NCBI GenBank assembly: GCA_017457625.1
Contig: JAFTHC010000005.1
Coordinates: 1-41,417, forward strand
Direction of reading: 5' to 3'
Source: Kiritimatiellia bacterium
GTDB taxonomy: Bacteria > Verrucomicrobiota > Kiritimatiellia > RFP12 > UBA3636
Length of the DNA stretch: 41,417 nt
The notes beneath the pieces are model-generated. The model had not been told where the DNA came from, did not search any database, and saw nothing but the letters and a program-made list of their open reading frames with translations. The first letter of the stretch is position 1, and every line of letters starts with the position of its first letter. The translations under genes and the position numbers were made by a program. Shown here one piece after another: positions 39,121 to 41,417 of the stretch.

Positions 39121-40123
39121 GTCCGCTCCCTCCGCAGGCCGTGCACGCCGCCAGCCCCCGGCCGCCGCAGGCGGGGCAGGCGACGGCGCCCGGCGCGTCC
39201 CACGCGCCGCCGCACGAAGCGCAGGCGGGGCGCGACGCGGCGGTCCGGTCGTGCGAATACTGGTAGTCCTCGATGCGCGTGCCGCGGTCCGCCTTGAGCG
39301 CGTCGGCGGCGGGCGGGACGTGGGCGGCCGCGTCCGCGCAGGCGACGCGGCCGAAGCCGCCGCACGCGCGGCAGGGGACGGTCCCCGTGCCGGCGCAGGC
39401 CGTGCAGTCGGGGCGCGCGGGCGGCGGCTCCGCGCCGCTCCAGCCGGCGGGCAGCATCAGGCCGCCGCTCTCCTCGCGCCCGGCCTCCGCGGCGGCGCGG
39501 CGGTAGTCGCGGGCGCCGAGGAGCATCGCGTCGAGCATCCGGCGGCGGTCGCGCACGCGCGGCGCCTTGCCGTGGCCGCCGCACAGGGCGCAGAGGTAGG
39601 GCTTGGCCGCCTTCGGCGCTTCCACGACGCTCGCCTCCAGCGACCCCTTGGCGGCCGGCGGCTTCTTCGGCGGCTTCTTGCGCTCGAGCGTCCCGCGGCC
39701 GCCGCAGAGCGGGCAGGTCGCGACCTCGCGCGAACAGGACGCGAAAAACGCGTCGGTCCGCTTGCGGAGGCTCTCGAGCGCGGCGGCGGGGACCGCGGCC
39801 GGATCCAGGCGCGCGAGGGCGGCGGCGTTGCGCAGCGCCGCGAGCGACGCCATCGCCCCGCGGCCGCTCCGGGAAAACGCCACGTCGGCGCGGATCGCGT
39901 CCGCCAGCGCGCCGGTGCCGGCCGGCTCCGGTTCGGGCTCGGGCGCGGCGGAGGCGCCGGGGACGGGCACGCCGGAGAGGTCGCCGCCGCAGTTGTGGCA
40001 GAACGCTTCCTCGTAGCCGACCTCGTGGTCGCAGGCGGGGCACACGCGCGGGACGTCGTCCGCCGCGGCGCGGACGAGCGCGGCGGCGGCGGCGAGCATG
40101 GCGATGGCGCGGACGGGGTGCAT
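39110..40123 (-). CDS. Exported protein with zinc-ribbon and DnaJ-type CxxCxGxG repeats
   Basis: This 337 aa protein has a signal-like N-terminus (AIAMLAAAAALVRAAA). A double-Cys zinc ribbon follows (VCPACDHEVGYEEAFCHNCGGDL), then a proline/glutamate linker and a helical stretch. At least seven CxxC units then appear, mostly DnaJ-like CxxCGGxG: CPLCGGRG, CALCGGHG, CTACAGTG, CRACGGFG, CASCGG, CPACGGRG and CTACGGSG at the C-terminus. DnaJ has four such units. No J domain is present. The cysteines suggest several zinc sites or redox activity if the protein is truly exported. It overlaps the kinase gene by 11 nt. The ATG at 40123 lies 26 nt after a TATACT -10. Its function is unknown. Confidence 0.82.
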   Translation of the reverse strand: MHPVRAIAMLAAAAALVRAAADDVPRVCPACDHEVGYEEAFCHNCGGDLSGVPVPGASAAPEPEPEPAGTGALADAIRADVAFSRSGRGAMASLAALRNAAALARLDPAAVPAAALESLRKRTDAFFASCSREVATCPLCGGRGTLERKKPPKKPPAAKGSLEASVVEAPKAAKPYLCALCGGHGKAPRVRDRRRMLDAMLLGARDYRRAAAEAGREESGGLMLPAGWSGAEPPPARPDCTACAGTGTVPCRACGGFGRVACADAAAHVPPAADALKADRGTRIEDYQYSHDRTAASRPACASCGGAWDAPGAVACPACGGRGLAACTACGGSGHGR

Positions 40124-40149
40124 CGGCGTGGGGGGGTCTCCGACGGCCG

Positions 40150-40179
40150 AGTATACCGCAAGCCGCCCCGCGGACGCAA
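40150..40179 (-). promoter_or_regulatory. Promoter of the zinc-finger/kinase operon
   Basis: TTGCGT (40179-40174), an 18 nt spacer and TATACT (40155-40150). The leader is about 19 nt. It is divergent from the rpmG promoter. Confidence 0.72.
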
Positions 40180-40193
40180 CACGGAAAAACCGC

Positions 40194-40222
40194 TTGCGTT
40201 CCGGGCGGGGATGTGCTAGCAT
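40194..40222 (+). promoter_or_regulatory. Promoter of rpmG-tRNA-Trp-secE-nusG
   Basis: TTGCGT (40194-40199), a 17 nt spacer and TAGCAT (40217-40222) with extended TG. The leader is about 33 nt. No Shine-Dalgarno is visible before rpmG. Confidence 0.7.
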
Positions 40223-40261
40223 CCACGCCGTTTTTCACGCAACACGACCCAACACGCTGCC

Positions 40262-40414
40262 ATGCCCCGCGAACAAGCCATCATGGAATGCACCGTCTGC
40301 AAGCGGCGCAACTACACGACCACCCGCAACAAGAAGACGCAGACGAACCGGCTGGAGCTGGTGAAGTTCTGCCCGCACGACCGCAAGCGCACCGTGCACA
40401 AGGAAGTCAAGTAA
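40262..40414 (+). CDS. rpmG: Ribosomal protein L33
   Basis: This 50 aa protein is recognisable by [30 protein letters not shown] and HKEVK at the end. It keeps the first zinc Cys pair (Cys10, Cys13) and Cys37. The fourth position, normally Cys in CPxC, reads Cys37-Pro-His-Asp40, so zinc binding would need His39 or Asp40, or is lost. I chose the ATG at 40262 because family members usually begin MPRE. It precedes tRNA-Trp, secE and nusG, the conserved bacterial order. Confidence 0.93.
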   Translation: MPREQAIMECTVCKRRNYTTTRNKKTQTNRLELVKFCPHDRKRTVHKEVK

Positions 40415-40427
40415 AACCCTTTCCCAC

Positions 40428-40503
40428 ACGTCGGTAGCTCAATTGGCAGAGTACCGGTCTCCAAAACCGGTTGTTGCAGGTTCGATTCCTGCCCGACGTG
40501 CCA
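40428..40503 (+). tRNA. tRNA-Trp (CCA)
   Basis: This is a 76 nt cloverleaf with encoded CCA end. The acceptor ACGTCGG pairs with CCGACGT. The anticodon stem CCGGT/ACCGG closes a CTCCAAA loop with CCA at 40461-40463. The T arm contains GGTTCGATTCC. It sits between rpmG and secE, its usual place in many bacteria. Confidence 0.97.
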
Positions 40504-40517
40504 CTTTTCCGAGCCCC

Positions 40518-40730
40518 ATGAGCAAGATTGCAGAAGAATTCGCCTCCTTCGGGACCTTCCTCCGCGAATGCCGCGCCGAGGTGGGCAAGATCACGTGGCC
40601 CGGGCGCAGGCAGCTCGTGGAGTCCGTCTGGGTCGTCGGCGCGCTGATCGTCGCGCTCAGCCTCTTCGTCCTCGCGAGCGACCGGATCCTCGCCTGGGTC
40701 GTGACGGCGCTCACCCGCCTGGGCGCCTAG
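40518..40730 (+). CDS. secE: Preprotein translocase subunit SecE
   Basis: This 70 aa protein has one membrane helix (VWVVGALIVALSLFVLAS, about 38-55) preceded by the conserved amphipathic segment ECRAEVGKITWPGRRQLVES. It clamps SecY in the general secretion channel. The length fits the short single-helix form. It starts 14 nt after tRNA-Trp and ends 43 nt before nusG. Confidence 0.95.
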   Translation: MSKIAEEFASFGTFLRECRAEVGKITWPGRRQLVESVWVVGALIVALSLFVLASDRILAWVVTALTRLGA

Positions 40731-40773
40731 CGCCGCGGGGCTTCCCCCACCCCACCTTTTTCCAGGAGCCGCA

Positions 40774-41376
40774 ATGAGCAAGCAGTGGTTCGTCCTGAAC
40801 ACCCTCACGGGCCAGGAACAGAAAGTCCAGAAGCTCCTCGTCGCCAAGGCGCAGGAGGCCGAGATCGACATGGCCGGCATGATCGGGGAGACCCTGATGC
40901 CGACCGTGAAGGAGGTTTCGACCCGCAACGGCCGCAAGACGACCGTGATGCGCAAGCTCTTCCCCGGCTATGTGTTCGCGGAGCTCGACCTCTACTCCAA
41001 CTACCGCAAGCGCGAGCGCAACGAAGCGGTCTGGTCGTTCGTGAACGGGCTGGACGGCGTGATCGGTTTCCTCGGCGGCGACCACCCCCGGCCGATGACG
41101 GAGGACGAGATCGCCAACGTGAAGGCCGCCGCCGGCGACGAGAACGCCAAGCCCAAGGCGAAGATTTCCTTCGAGCCCGGCGAGCCCGTCAAGATCGTGG
41201 ACGGCGCGTTCATGTCGAGCGAAGGGACCGTGCAGTCCGTCGATCCGGACCGCGGGCGGCTCGTGGTGTCCGTTTCGATCTTCGGCGGCGACACGCCCGT
41301 GGAGCTCGAATACGCGCAGGTCGAGCGCCTCGAGAAGACGGACGAGAAGAAGGCGGCCGCGGCCGAACAGGCCTGA
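40774..41376 (+). CDS. nusG: Transcription termination/antitermination factor NusG
   Basis: This 200 aa protein has an NGN domain (QWFVLNTLTGQEQKVQKLL, then LFPGYVFAELDL and VIGFLGG) and a C-terminal KOW domain (FEPGEPVKIVDGAFMSSEGTVQSVDPDRGRL, then VELEYAQVERL). It links RNA polymerase to Rho or ribosomes. A good Shine-Dalgarno AGGAG (40764-40768) lies 5 nt before the ATG, one of the clearest ribosome sites in the window. rplK is expected next, beyond the edge. The C-terminal tail is Lys/Ala-rich. Confidence 0.97.
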   Translation: MSKQWFVLNTLTGQEQKVQKLLVAKAQEAEIDMAGMIGETLMPTVKEVSTRNGRKTTVMRKLFPGYVFAELDLYSNYRKRERNEAVWSFVNGLDGVIGFLGGDHPRPMTEDEIANVKAAAGDENAKPKAKISFEPGEPVKIVDGAFMSSEGTVQSVDPDRGRLVVSVSIFGGDTPVELEYAQVERLEKTDEKKAAAAEQA

Positions 41377-41417
41377 CCGGCGGTTTTTCCCGGAGCGGCG
41401 GGCGGCGCAGTCGCGCC

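Overview
This 41.4 kb window is a GC-rich bacterial chromosome segment. It is mostly housekeeping genes in short operons, with frequent divergent and convergent neighbours. Several traits point to the PVC superphylum, most likely a Kiritimatiellota- or Verrucomicrobia-like lineage: a giant GreA-type protein of the kind known from Chlamydiae and Verrucomicrobia, a serine/threonine kinase, a bacterial sn-glycerol-1-phosphate dehydrogenase, and TAGAAT-type promoters in high-GC DNA. The placement is an inference from family content, not from a phylogeny.

Layout. 1-3003: a partial secreted Tyr/Pro-rich protein on the minus strand, tRNA-Glu, then hisB, a secreted endonuclease/phosphatase-fold protein and a GGQ release-factor-like protein. 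3022-8510 (minus): an operon of small coiled lipoprotein, proB, holA, YbaY-like lipoprotein and TadG-like protein, followed by the glycerol-1-phosphate dehydrogenase with its own promoter. 8511-8979: non-coding, with a strong rod-shaped inverted repeat. 8980-11934 (minus): uppS and pbpC. 12017-15900: two unusual envelope fusion proteins (GT90+GT4, and lipopolysaccharide kinase+DUF1796). 15917-20074: an RND efflux adaptor and pump. 20075-21301: a lower-GC patch with gene debris, a tmRNA-like 5' motif and an AbrB/PIN toxin-antitoxin pair. 21307-27538: dnaG, argH and the giant GreA. 27562-33477: an FAD oxidoreductase, nagA, an oligopeptide-type permease, hemolysin III, cdsA and an ExbB/TolQ channel. 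33603-37536: tRNA-Asn, an ABC-F ATPase, a sugar-type permease and argJ. 37585-40123 (minus): a secreted zinc-finger protein and a Ser/Thr kinase. 40262-41376: the classic rpmG, tRNA-Trp, secE, nusG cluster.

Two genome-wide signals stand out. First, eleven protein genes have a sigma70-like promoter whose -10 hexamer ends 7-11 nt (exactly 8 nt in eight cases) before the start codon, with no room for a Shine-Dalgarno sequence. This predicts leaderless or near-leaderless transcripts as the normal way first genes are expressed here, and it fixes several start codons, including a GTG. Second, the 11-base word CGTGGCGGGGT occurs 13 times on both strands, in coding, intergenic and promoter DNA, where about 0.15 would be expected by composition. 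It behaves like an uptake-type, Chi-type or other chromosome-architecture word.

Other points of interest are a PBP1C whose transpeptidase SxxK lysine is replaced by threonine, the two envelope fusions, the rod-shaped inverted repeat, a terminator hairpin wedged between tRNA-Asn and the ABC-F start codon, and the kinase/zinc-finger pair. I see no CRISPR array, prophage or insertion sequence.
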